A DNA stretch of 64,000 bases from Tunturibacter gelidoferens (GTDB lineage: Bacteria; Acidobacteriota; Terriglobia; Terriglobales; Acidobacteriaceae). The position numbers were made by a program, and so were the translations under genes. This document shows positions 1 through 6,914 of this stretch, piece by piece. The DNA lies in contig NZ_CP132938.1 of assembly GCF_040358255.1 (NCBI RefSeq), positions 2,232,001 to 2,296,000 on the forward strand, given 5' to 3'. The number at the start of each line of letters is the position of its first letter. Positions within the stretch are counted from its first letter, which is position 1. The notes below the pieces were generated by a model, which saw only the letters and a program-made list of their open reading frames with translations, did not search any database and was not told the origin of the DNA.

Positions 1-291
1 GTGTTTCTCAACGGAGATATTGCCAAAAAAATCGCTGAACTTAAGCAACAGGAAGGCCCGGATTTGCACGTTTATGGAAGCGCAAATCTCGTGCAGACGC
101 TTATGAAGCATGATCTGGTCGATGCGTTCTGGTTGAAGATATTTCCGATCACGTTGGGCGGTGAAAAACGATTGTTTGCCGAGGGCACGATCCCGGCGGC
201 ATTCAAGGTGACGGAGAGCACAGTCACCTCGAAGGGCGTGATTTTCGTGAACTACGAGCGTGCAGGCGCGGTCCAAACCAGAAGTCTATGA
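1..291 (+). CDS. Dihydrofolate reductase/RibD C-terminal family protein, 5' partial
   Basis: The 96 visible residues match the C-terminal half of the DHFR-like RibD_C fold. They show a glycine-containing turn '[11 protein letters not shown]', then '[19 protein letters not shown]', and end in the usual 'YERAG' segment. Members are small NADPH-dependent reductases, usually of unknown substrate. The window starts inside the gene, so the GTG at base 1 is probably not the true start. A second member of the family lies at 1832-2395, with a VOC protein between them. Such proteins often cluster as small accessory enzymes; no specific reaction can be assigned. Confidence 0.8.
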   Translation: MFLNGDIAKKIAELKQQEGPDLHVYGSANLVQTLMKHDLVDAFWLKIFPITLGGEKRLFAEGTIPAAFKVTESTVTSKGVIFVNYERAGAVQTRSL

Positions 292-599
292 ACATCTGGC
301 GGAGGACTCCGGCTTCGCGTGGATGGCTCGATAGACCAAACAAAAAAAGAGGGCTGGGTGTTGTATACGTCGTACGCGGCGAGATTCCGAAGACCGCATA
401 AACACGGTATCCCGAAGGTCGCGGCGGCGATGGTAGTGGGAAGGGGCTGGGCGCTTGTCCCTTGAACGAGTCAGTAGAGAATCGCGGCTGTTGCCAGGAG
501 TTTTTGCCATGTTCGCAGGATTTTTGAGTGGCGCCTTCATCTTCGTTTGTATTCGTACGGCGGGGGAGTTGTTGTCATGGCGAGAGATAAGGAGACGGC

Positions 600-628
600 T
601 TGACACTGTACCTACCGGTGGGTATGTT
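600..628 (+). promoter_or_regulatory. Predicted sigma-70 promoter with a palindromic operator in its spacer
   Basis: TTGACA (600-605) and TATGTT (623-628) are separated by exactly 17 bases. The near-palindrome TACCTACCGGTGGGTA (609-624) fills the spacer and touches the -10 box, a placement typical of a repressor site. It lies in the 500-base gap 292-792, which holds no convincing gene. The next gene starts at 793, giving a leader of roughly 160 bases. The shape suits a TetR-family operator, but no TetR gene is present in the window. This is inference from sequence only. Confidence 0.4.
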
Positions 629-792
629 GGTGGCCAGAATTTGCCTGACGGGTTTTTACTTCGGAAGTGAACTTGATCCGGGTTCGTGCGTAGTCAGTGC
701 AGGACGGGGCTTCGTGATTGCCGGCTGGGCCTGGCCGATTTGCGGGGACCGTCGAGATGCTTTCTGTTTCATCAACCAAAGGAGAGAAGACG

Positions 793-1587
793 ATGACGCT
801 TAATAATGGGAAGGCCGGGCCCTCGAATTTTGTCTGGTATGAGCTGGTGACCTCGGATGCGAAGGCGGCTGAGGCCTTCTATCGCGGCGTGGTGGGGTGG
901 GAGGCGGATACGCAGGCGGGCGTGACTCCGGGGGAACCTTACACCATCTTGAAGGCGGGAAAGGTGCCGGTTGCGGGGATGATGGCGATGCCGAAGGAGT
1001 TCTTTACCGGTGGGACGAAGCCGGGATGGATCGGCTATATCGGGGTTGATGACGTGGAACGATTTACGAAGCGGGTGCAGGAGGCGGGTGGGAAGCTGCA
1101 TCGTCCGGTTCGGGAGATTCCGAGTGTTGGGAGTTTTTCGGTGGTGGCCGATCCGCAGGGAACGGTGTTTGTGCTGTTTCAGCCGAAGGAGGGAGCAGAG
1201 AGACCGCCGGAGCCGCCGGCGGGGACGCCTGGCTATACGAGCTGGCATGAGCTGCATGCTGTGGATGGGAAGTCGGCGTTCGAGTTTTACTCCGGAATGT
1301 TCGGCTGGAAGAAGACTGAGGCGATGGATATGGGGCCGATGGGGGTGTATCAGATGTTCGCGGCAGATGGGCCTCCGATTGGCGGGATGATGACTGCTGA
1401 GGATCAGGCGAATCGTCCGGGTTGGATTTACTACTTCAATGTGGAGAGCGCGGAGGCGGCGGCGGGGAGAGTGAAGGAGAAGGGCGGCAAGGTGTTGATG
1501 GGGCCGCATGAGGTTCCGGGCGGGAGTTGGATTGTGCAGGGGATCGATCCGCAGGGGGCTCTGTTTGCGGTGGTTGGGCCTAAGTAG
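793..1587 (+). CDS. VOC family (glyoxalase-like) protein with two domains
   Basis: 264 residues forming two tandem vicinal-oxygen-chelate modules, about residues 8-130 and 140-262. Each opens with the same pattern ('FVWYELVTSDAKAAEAFY' and 'SWHELHAVDGKSAFEFY') and closes with 'DPQGTVFVLF' or 'DPQGALFAVV'. This duplicated PhnB/glyoxalase-like layout is common in soil bacteria; the substrate is unknown. The start at ATG 793 is chosen because AAAGGAGAG lies just upstream and the homologous region begins here; an in-frame extension to 718 looks non-coding. The gene lies between two DHFR-like reductases. Confidence 0.85.
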   Translation: MTLNNGKAGPSNFVWYELVTSDAKAAEAFYRGVVGWEADTQAGVTPGEPYTILKAGKVPVAGMMAMPKEFFTGGTKPGWIGYIGVDDVERFTKRVQEAGGKLHRPVREIPSVGSFSVVADPQGTVFVLFQPKEGAERPPEPPAGTPGYTSWHELHAVDGKSAFEFYSGMFGWKKTEAMDMGPMGVYQMFAADGPPIGGMMTAEDQANRPGWIYYFNVESAEAAAGRVKEKGGKVLMGPHEVPGGSWIVQGIDPQGALFAVVGPK

Positions 1588-1682
1588 GTACTGCTTTGGA
1601 GACGGCAGTAGATTCTCCCGTTGCAGAGCGACAGAAAGAAGACAGGGGCACCAGCAAAGACGAGATGCGGGGGTTTCTCCAA

Positions 1683-1738
1683 CTGCGCTGCTCACGGTGA
1701 GACTGTGAGCAGCTTCGGTCGAAATGACCGTTTTTTTG
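1683..1738. repeat. Palindromic dispersed repeat, copy 1 of the TTCGGTCGA family
   Basis: The unit has a 9-bp hairpin (1687-1695 with 1705-1713), then CGGTC/GACCG (1716-1720 with 1726-1730) and a T-run. A second copy with the same order of elements lies at 5381-5435. Both have 'ACGGTGAG', 'GCTTCGGTCGA' and 'ATGAC' followed by TTTTT. The element occupies the gap after the VOC gene and could also act as a transcription terminator. Confidence 0.6.
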
Positions 1739-1751
1739 TTGGACTGGAGGA

Positions 1752-1806
1752 CAAGCAAAGGCAACGGCAAAGGCAAAGGCAACGCAACGACAAAGGCAAC
1801 GGCGAC
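1752..1806. repeat. Hexamer low-complexity tract (GGCAAC/GGCAAA)
   Basis: About nine imperfect copies of the hexamers GGCAAC, GGCAAA and close variants run directly upstream of the reductase gene at 1832. The same hexamer type recurs at 6724-6900 and 39655-39790, each time next to a short palindrome. In frame it would encode K-G-N or A-T-A-T, which explains spurious upstream extension of the downstream reading frame. Confidence 0.7.
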
Positions 1807-1831
1807 TACGGCAGAGATAAAGGAGAGTGGA

Positions 1832-2395
1832 ATGCAGAGAGTGATGGTGTTCAACAACGTGTCAGTTGATGGCTACATTGCGGATGAGAAGGGCGACATG
1901 AGCTGGGCTCGTAATGATGACGCAGAGTGGAATGAGTTTGTACAAGGCAATGCCAGCGGGAAGGGCATGCTTTTGTTTGGACGGAAGACGTACGACCTGA
2001 TGGTGAGCTTCTGGCCAACGTCTGCCGCGATTGCGATGATGCCTGAGGTCGCGGAGAAGATGAATAGTGCGAAGAAGGTGGTGTTTTCGAAGTCGATGGA
2101 GACAGCGGGGTGGAAGAATACGACGCTGATGAAGGATGATCCGGTCGAGGCGGTGCGCAAGATGAAGGCGAAGGCCGGGGAAGGGATGGTGATCTTCGGG
2201 AGTGGAACGATCGTCGCGCAACTGGCGGATGCGGGGCTGATCGATGAGTATCAGATCGCGGTGGTGCCGGTGGCTTTGGGTGGGGGAAGGACGATGTTTG
2301 AAGGGCTGGAGAAGAAGTTGAAGTTGAAGCTGACCAAACATCGCGTGTTTGGGAATGGGAGTGTGCTGCTGCACTATGAGCCGGTGCAAGTGTGA
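1832..2395 (+). CDS. Dihydrofolate reductase family protein (RibD C-terminal domain)
   Basis: 187 residues covering a complete RibD_C/DHFR-like domain. It has an N-terminal strand 'VMVFNNVSVDGYIA', a 'LLFGRKTYDLM' helix, 'MVIFGSGTIVAQLADAGLIDEYQIAVVPVALGGGRTMF' and a C-terminal 'GSVLLHYEPV' strand. The fold binds NADPH; members reduce unknown small molecules. ATG 1832 is preceded by AAGGAGAGTGG. Reading upstream only enters the hexamer repeat, so longer starts were rejected. It is a paralogue-type neighbour of the partial gene at the window start. Confidence 0.85.
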   Translation: MQRVMVFNNVSVDGYIADEKGDMSWARNDDAEWNEFVQGNASGKGMLLFGRKTYDLMVSFWPTSAAIAMMPEVAEKMNSAKKVVFSKSMETAGWKNTTLMKDDPVEAVRKMKAKAGEGMVIFGSGTIVAQLADAGLIDEYQIAVVPVALGGGRTMFEGLEKKLKLKLTKHRVFGNGSVLLHYEPVQV

Positions 2396-2428
2396 GCCGG
2401 TGAAGCCTGAGACGGCAGGTGATGGCTG

Positions 2429-3316
2429 CTATTGCGTCGCTGAGACGACGGTGAATCTCGAGCCAAATTGTCTTCCTGAGGATTCGAAGGCGTGGCAGAC
2501 GCGGTTACGGCCGGTGGCTTTGGCAGAGTAGAGCGCTTCGTCGGCGATCTCGATCAGGTCTTCGGAGGTTTCCTTCCATCCGAAGGCGGTGGCGATGCCG
2601 ATGCTGATGGTGGGGGAGCTGATGGGTTTTGCTTCGTACGCGATCATCGTGGACTGAACTGCTTTGCGAACGCGTTCGGCGACGCTCCAGGCCTCGCTGG
2701 AGGCGGATTGAGGGAGGATCACGAGAAACTCCTCTCCGCCGTATCGTCCGATGTATCTGGAGTCGGGGATGATGCGTGCGATGACGCGGCCAAGCTCTTT
2801 GAGGACGATGTCTCCGGCGCGGTGGCCGAAGGTGTCGTTGATGGTTTTGAAGTTGTCGATGTCGATGAGAAGGATGGAGAAGGGTGAGTTGTGCTCGCTG
2901 GAGAGCTGGCATTGCGCGTCGAGAAGAGCCATGATGTGACGGCGGTTGAAGAGCTCGGTGACGGGATCGACGATGGCTGCAAACTCGAGAGCAGCAATCT
3001 TCGAGACATCCTTGGCCGTGTTGAGCGCCAGGGTGCAGACGGTGACGACGAAGATGGATGCGGCGAGGAAGACAAGGCTGACGAGCCAGTCTTCGTGGTG
3101 GTTTGGGCCTTCTGTGCTGTTGATGCGCAGGAATACGGTGACGCCTGCGGCAGAGAGAAGGATGAGTATGCTCATGGAGCGCCAGGTGGAACGTGCGAAT
3201 CCACGAGGGAGCATACCGCAGATCCACCGGATGGGGAAGAGGGCCGAGAGAAGTAATGCGACGGAGCTGGCCAGTATGCACTGAATTATGAGATTTGGGA
3301 TGGATGGAATGATCAT
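2429..3316 (-). CDS. Membrane-bound diguanylate cyclase (GGDEF)
   Basis: 295 residues. Three hydrophobic segments (about 8-28, 46-63, 79-98) form the membrane part, followed by a GGDEF domain. The active-site signature is GGEEF at about 193-197, preceded by the metal/nucleotide segment 'IDIDNFKTINDTFGH'. It should make cyclic di-GMP from two GTP. The product-inhibition RxxD motif expected just before GGEEF is absent (the sequence reads PDSRYIGRY), so feedback inhibition may be lost. No EAL domain follows. The gene is convergent with the preceding reductase. Confidence 0.9.
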   Translation of the reverse strand: MIIPSIPNLIIQCILASSVALLLSALFPIRWICGMLPRGFARSTWRSMSILILLSAAGVTVFLRINSTEGPNHHEDWLVSLVFLAASIFVVTVCTLALNTAKDVSKIAALEFAAIVDPVTELFNRRHIMALLDAQCQLSSEHNSPFSILLIDIDNFKTINDTFGHRAGDIVLKELGRVIARIIPDSRYIGRYGGEEFLVILPQSASSEAWSVAERVRKAVQSTMIAYEAKPISSPTISIGIATAFGWKETSEDLIEIADEALYSAKATGRNRVCHAFESSGRQFGSRFTVVSATQ

Positions 3317-3479
3317 GGACGGTGCGGCGGGATTGATATTGGTTTGATGCTAAAAGGCGCGTGGATGTTGGTCGGGCTGGCTTTGTTTGAACGGATGATG
3401 AGCAAGTGACGCTATCGCAGCGGTTACAGAGACGGTCGATGAAAGGTGACGACTGGGCGACATCTAATTGGAACTGCGG

Positions 3480-3983
3480 ATGGTGCAATTTGCGCCTATT
3501 GGGGTTGACGGGATCAATGGAGATGAATACGGAAGAAACCTGTTGCGAGTGAAGCGATTCTCAAGGGTAGAGGGTTTTGTGCCGAATGAAGAGAAGCGTG
3601 ATGTGAAGAAGAGAGCGGTGAAGAAGGCTTCCTCGAAGTCCATGCGGGCGAAGGGTAAGGATCCGAAGGGCGGGCTGACGGCGGCGGGAAGAGAGTTTTA
3701 TAAGAAGACGGAGGGGGCGAATTTGAAGCCGGGAGTGAAGGGCAAGGCGGATACTCCGGAGAAGATGCGAAGGAAGGGATCGTTTTGACGAGGCACTTTA
3801 CTCATCCTCGTGGGCCGATGGTGAAGGATTGGAGAATCGACGCGGCTGGCTTTGAGTGCGCATGCGTGGGGAGAGGCGGTGCCGAAGACGGAGGCTGCTG
3901 CGAAGAAGCTGGGGGCTAAGGGAAGGACGCTGTTGGAGAAGTATCGTGCGGCGAAGGAGAAGGCCGCGAAGGCAACGAGATAG
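3480..3983 (+). pseudogene. DUF6321-type small basic protein broken by two frameshifts
   Basis: The first frame ends at TGA 3786 after 'KMRRKGSF'. The family-like continuation 'LTRHFTHPRGPMVKD' appears in another frame (3785-3829). A second shift near 3830 then gives 'RLALSAHAWGEAVPKT...KGRTLLEKY' back in the original frame, to TAG 3983. The three pieces join into one plausible protein rich in K and R ('GGLTAAGREFYKKTEGANLKPGVKG'). The shifts lie at a T4 run (3783-3786) and at 3830. Either the gene is dead or the assembly carries two compensating indels. The start is uncertain (ATG 3480 or GTG 3603). The family name is from memory. Confidence 0.6.
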
Positions 3984-4002
3984 CGTGAGATAGACTGCGG
4001 CG

Positions 4003-4296
4003 ATGACTTTCGTCGGGATTTTATTTGGTCTGGCAGCTCTTTTGGTTTACGTAAGGCTTGTGCAGGCAACGATCAAGTTGGTTCGTGAGACCAACGAAGC
4101 ATGTTCTGGGAGAGAATTTAAATGGTATCGATGGGACAGAGCTTGGCGGCCTCACCGTTCCTTTTTCCCGGACAGTCGATTGCGGAGATCCATCCTGTTG
4201 CGTTTTGTCCTCTGCTGGGTGTTGATGTGCTTGGGTGTGGCTTGCATTGGGCTGGACAAAATTCATCGATATGGATCGCCGATACACTCGCAGTGA
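4003..4296 (+). CDS. Small hypothetical membrane protein
   Basis: 97 residues with a hydrophobic N-terminal segment (about 3-21) and a second one (about 66-85), separated by a basic, tryptophan-rich stretch with 'WYRWDRAWRPHRSFFPDSRLRR'-like composition. I recognise no family. It lies between the broken DUF6321-type gene and the convergent GlxA-type regulator. The start ATG has only a weak ribosome binding site. The two membrane segments and open frame support a real gene, but this is a modest-confidence call. Confidence 0.5.
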   Translation: MTFVGILFGLAALLVYVRLVQATIKLVRETNEACSGREFKWYRWDRAWRPHRSFFPDSRLRRSILLRFVLCWVLMCLGVACIGLDKIHRYGSPIHSQ

Positions 4297-4312
4297 CTGT
4301 GGTTGTCTTCGT

Positions 4313-5278
4313 CTAGGTATGGGTGGGGCGTTTGAAGCGGTGGATGTATTCGGCTGGGGTGATGCCGAGGATGCGGGAGAAGGTGCGGCGCATCGCGTCT
4401 GCGGTGCTGAAGCCGGTGGCGTCGGCTATTTCTTTGAGGCCCATGTTGGAGCTGTCGATCATTTGTTGCGCGGCTTCGACGCGCATGCGATCGACGAACT
4501 GGCCGGGGTTCATGTTGGTTTCGCGAAGGCAGATGCGGGTGAAGTGGCGGGGGCTTATTCCCATGCGCTCGGCTAGGCTGTCTACGGTGAGATTGTCGCG
4601 GAGGTGTTCGAGCATCCAGACCTGGAGCTCGCGGAGGGGCCGCGAGGTGACGGCCTGGTGGGAGAGCATGTGGCTGTATTGAGCCTGGCCTCCGGGGCGG
4701 ACGAGGAACATGACGAGCTTACGGGCGATGGCGAGGGCTGTGGCGTGGCCGTGATCTTCTTCGACGAGGGCGAGGGCGAGGTCGATGCCGGCGGTGATGC
4801 CGGCGGAGGTGTAGACGGAGCCGTCGCGGAGGAAGATGGGGTCGGGCTTGACGTGGACGGCGGGGAATTCGCGGGCGAGGCGGTCGCAGAAGTCCCAGTG
4901 GGTGACGGCCTGGCGGCCGTCGAGGAGGCCTGCGGCGGCGAGGAGGAAGGCTCCGGTGCAGATGGAGGCGACGCGGCGGGAGCGGGTGGCGGCGGCGGCG
5001 ATCCACGCGATGTAGGCGGGGTCGTAGGTGCCGGATTCGGCGCCGGGGCCGCCGGTGACGAGGAGGGTGTCGATCTTGCCGGTGATTTCGGTGAGTGGAA
5101 CGGCGTTGGTGAGGGCGAAGCCTCGGTTGGTTTGGAGGAGGTGAGTGGTGTCGGGTGTGGCGATGGTGATGTCGTAGTCGGGGGAGTGGGCGAAGACGGC
5201 GTTAGCGAAGACTTCGAGGGGGCCGGCGATGTCCAGGATTTGGACGGGTGGAGGGCCGGTGATGACGATCTTTCGCAT
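4313..5278 (-). CDS. GlxA-type transcriptional regulator (DJ-1/PfpI domain + AraC HTH)
   Basis: 321 residues. Residues 1-165 form a DJ-1/PfpI-like amidotransferase fold with the nucleophile-elbow cysteine in 'SICTGAFLLAAAG'. Residues about 215-315 form the AraC double helix-turn-helix ('LTVDSLAERMGISPRHFTRI' and 'LKEIADATGFSTADAMRRTF'). GlxA-type regulators usually sense small metabolites through the first domain. The start at 5278 (MRKIVITGPPP) matches the family start; reading further upstream gives non-homologous sequence. The target genes are not evident from the neighbours. Confidence 0.9.
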   Translation of the reverse strand: MRKIVITGPPPVQILDIAGPLEVFANAVFAHSPDYDITIATPDTTHLLQTNRGFALTNAVPLTEITGKIDTLLVTGGPGAESGTYDPAYIAWIAAAATRSRRVASICTGAFLLAAAGLLDGRQAVTHWDFCDRLAREFPAVHVKPDPIFLRDGSVYTSAGITAGIDLALALVEEDHGHATALAIARKLVMFLVRPGGQAQYSHMLSHQAVTSRPLRELQVWMLEHLRDNLTVDSLAERMGISPRHFTRICLRETNMNPGQFVDRMRVEAAQQMIDSSNMGLKEIADATGFSTADAMRRTFSRILGITPAEYIHRFKRPTHT

Positions 5279-5380
5279 GAGTTTCAGGGTACGACAAGTG
5301 CAAAGGCGAACTACGGGGGTCTTGACGGATACCGCAACATGAATCGGTTCGCTGCAACTGGGAGCTGTGGCTGCAATCCA

Positions 5381-5435
5381 CTGCGCAACGGACGGTGAGG
5401 CTGTCCGCCGCTTCGGTCGAGATGACGAGTTTTTA
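5381..5435. repeat. Palindromic dispersed repeat, copy 2 of the TTCGGTCGA family
   Basis: This lies in the 359-base gap 5279-5637 between the divergent GlxA-type regulator and the HD-domain gene. It has CGGAC/GTCCG arms (5389-5393, 5403-5407), then GCTTCGGTCGAGATGACGAG and a T-run, in the same order as copy 1 at 1683-1738. An A/G-rich tract with GACAAA repeats follows. Nothing else recognisable occupies the gap. Confidence 0.6.
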
Positions 5436-5637
5436 TCTGGCCGAAAGAGAGCGAGCCAGACAAAGACAAAGTTGAGTTCGATGGTGTACAGGGGCAAGCT
5501 TCGCTGCGGAATGGCAAGAAAAGACGGAGACGGCCGGCGCGGAGGGATGTCCGAATTTGCTGTATCTGTGTCGTGGCGGTGCGGGCGGGGGAGGCGCAGG
5601 ATTGGGGTGTTAGTGAGTTGTGCCAAAGGAGAGTGCC

Positions 5638-6288
5638 ATGAGCCTTACGATTTCCGCTACTGCGATTCCCGATACCAAGCTTGCCAAAGAGGCGACAGAG
5701 ATTTTGCGTGAGCAGGGTACGGATCTGTTGTTCAACCATTCGAACCGGGTTTATTTGTTTGCTGCTGAGCTGGGGCGGCAGAAGAAGCTCAGGTTCGATC
5801 CTGAGCTGTTGTATGTGAGTGCAGCGTTTCATGATCTTGGGCTGGTGAAGAAGTACATCAGCGAGACGGAGCGGTTTGAGGTGGATGGTGCGAATGCGGT
5901 GCGGCAGTTTTTGACTGCACATAACGTTCCCGAGGAGGAGGTGCAGACGGCTTGGACAGCGATTGCGCTGCATACGACTCCGGGGGTGACGCAGTATATG
6001 AAGCCGGAGGTGGCACTGTTGTTTTCGGGCGTCGGGCTGGATGTGCTGGGGGAGGGATTTGAGAGTTTTCCGTCGGACGTTCGCGAGGCGATTGTAGCGG
6101 AGTATCCGCGGGTGAACTTCAAGGACGGGATCGTGAGGGCATTCTTTGGCGGGTTTGAGCATAAGCCGGGGACGACGTGGGGGACGGTGAAGGCGGATGT
6201 TTGCGAGCGGTTTATTCCGGGGTACAAGAGCCCGAACTTCTGCGATTTGATTGCGAATTCTCCGTTTCCGGACTCGCCTGTGCGATGA
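5638..6288 (+). CDS. HD domain-containing hydrolase
   Basis: 216 residues with an HD-domain signature: 'HSNRVYLFAAELGR' supplies the first histidine and 'AFHDLGL' the HD doublet, with a later 'ALHTTPG'. This resembles cyanamide hydratase-like HD phosphohydrolases, metal-dependent enzymes of varied substrates. The start at ATG 5638 follows CAAAGGAG at proper spacing; the in-frame codon at 5620 lies upstream of that site. The gene stands alone before moaD. The substrate cannot be inferred. Confidence 0.8.
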   Translation: MSLTISATAIPDTKLAKEATEILREQGTDLLFNHSNRVYLFAAELGRQKKLRFDPELLYVSAAFHDLGLVKKYISETERFEVDGANAVRQFLTAHNVPEEEVQTAWTAIALHTTPGVTQYMKPEVALLFSGVGLDVLGEGFESFPSDVREAIVAEYPRVNFKDGIVRAFFGGFEHKPGTTWGTVKADVCERFIPGYKSPNFCDLIANSPFPDSPVR

Positions 6289-6380
6289 GGATTGCTGTAG
6301 GACGATGTTGCTCCCGGTGGGGAGTGATGTTTGAGGTTGGCTGAACGTCAAAGACTCGTGCTCGCGTATCCTGATGGGAT

Positions 6381-6650
6381 ATGCGGGTGCGAGTTCTTTA
6401 TTTTGGGGTGCTGAAGGATGCGTTTGGCCGGGGTGTTGAGGAGATGGAGTTGGCCGAGGGTGCTTCGGTGGCGGATTTGATTGCTGCTTGTCAAGGGCGT
6501 TCTGCGGGAGCCGGTGGGGTTTGGGATTCGATAGCTGTGGCGGTGAATCAGGAGTATGCAAGAGCGGCGGATGTGTTGAAGGATGGCGATGAGGTGGCTT
6601 TGTTGCCGCCGGTGAGCGGCGGGAGTTTTGGAGTTGGATGGCAGGGATAG
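6381..6650 (+). CDS. moaD: Molybdopterin synthase small subunit MoaD, with C-terminal extension
   Basis: 89 residues with the ubiquitin-like MoaD fold: 'VRVLYFGVLKDAFG' at the start, 'DEVALLPPVSGG' at the end of the domain. MoaD carries the thiocarboxylate sulfur on its C-terminal Gly-Gly for molybdopterin formation with MoaE. Oddly, eight residues (SFGVGWQG) follow the Gly-Gly before the stop at 6648-6650. In the usual family the Gly-Gly is terminal, so this protein would need trimming or a different chemistry. moaE follows at 6915 after a repeat-filled gap. Confidence 0.85.
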   Translation: MRVRVLYFGVLKDAFGRGVEEMELAEGASVADLIAACQGRSAGAGGVWDSIAVAVNQEYARAADVLKDGDEVALLPPVSGGSFGVGWQG

Positions 6651-6723
6651 GAAGGCTTCCAAAGGGGCTAAAGCCCCAGTTGGTTGGTCGGTAGAGGGCC
6701 AAGGCTGAAGCCTTGGCGTACCT
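6651..6723. repeat. Cluster of short palindromes in the moaD-moaE gap
   Basis: GAAGGCTTCC (6651-6660), GGGGCTAAAGCCCC (6664-6677) and CCAAGGCTGAAGCCTTGG (6699-6716) are three palindromes within 73 bases, directly after the moaD stop. Paired 'gctaaagc/gctgaagc' stem-loops of this kind look like a REP-type element. In RNA they would form consecutive hairpins between the two cistrons. Confidence 0.65.
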
Positions 6724-6900
6724 AGAGGCAACGGCAAGGGCGATACAGCAGATCCCCTTCGGGGATGACAACCAAGGAGGCAACGGCAACTGGAGATGCA
6801 ACGTCAACTTCAGCGGCAACTGCAACTGCCGAGGCAACTGCAAAGGTAAAGGCAACTGCAACTGCAAAGGTAAGGGCAACTGCGAAGGTGAGGGTATGCG
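6724..6900. repeat. Palindrome plus hexamer array upstream of moaE
   Basis: The perfect palindrome ATCCCCTTCGGGGAT (6752-6766) is followed by GACAACC and then about 110 bases of GGCAAC, TGCAAC and GGTAA-type hexamers. The same order (palindrome, ATGACAAC, hexamers) recurs at 39632-39790, and a variant lies inside priA at 43733-43770. Because the unit is six bases long, the moaE frame stays open through the array as an A/T/K-rich extension that is unlikely to be translated. Confidence 0.75.
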
Positions 6901-6914
6901 GGGACGAGGATAGG

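Noticed and set aside
286-670. Small open frames in both strands between the first reductase and the VOC gene
   Set aside because: No homology, no ribosome binding sites, and they overlap the promoter/operator at 600-628.
772-1857. Long open frame on the - strand antisense to the VOC gene (361 codons)
   Set aside because: Arg/Pro/His-rich composition without any domain; it is the complement of a clear VOC gene in GC-rich codon usage.
5311-6879. 522-codon open frame on the - strand over the HD gene and moaD
   Set aside because: Low-complexity L/P/Q/R sequence that crosses two real genes and a hexamer array; a shadow frame.
6765-6914. N-terminal extension of MoaE
   Set aside because: The residues come from the hexamer array; MoaE homology begins at ATG 6915/6918.
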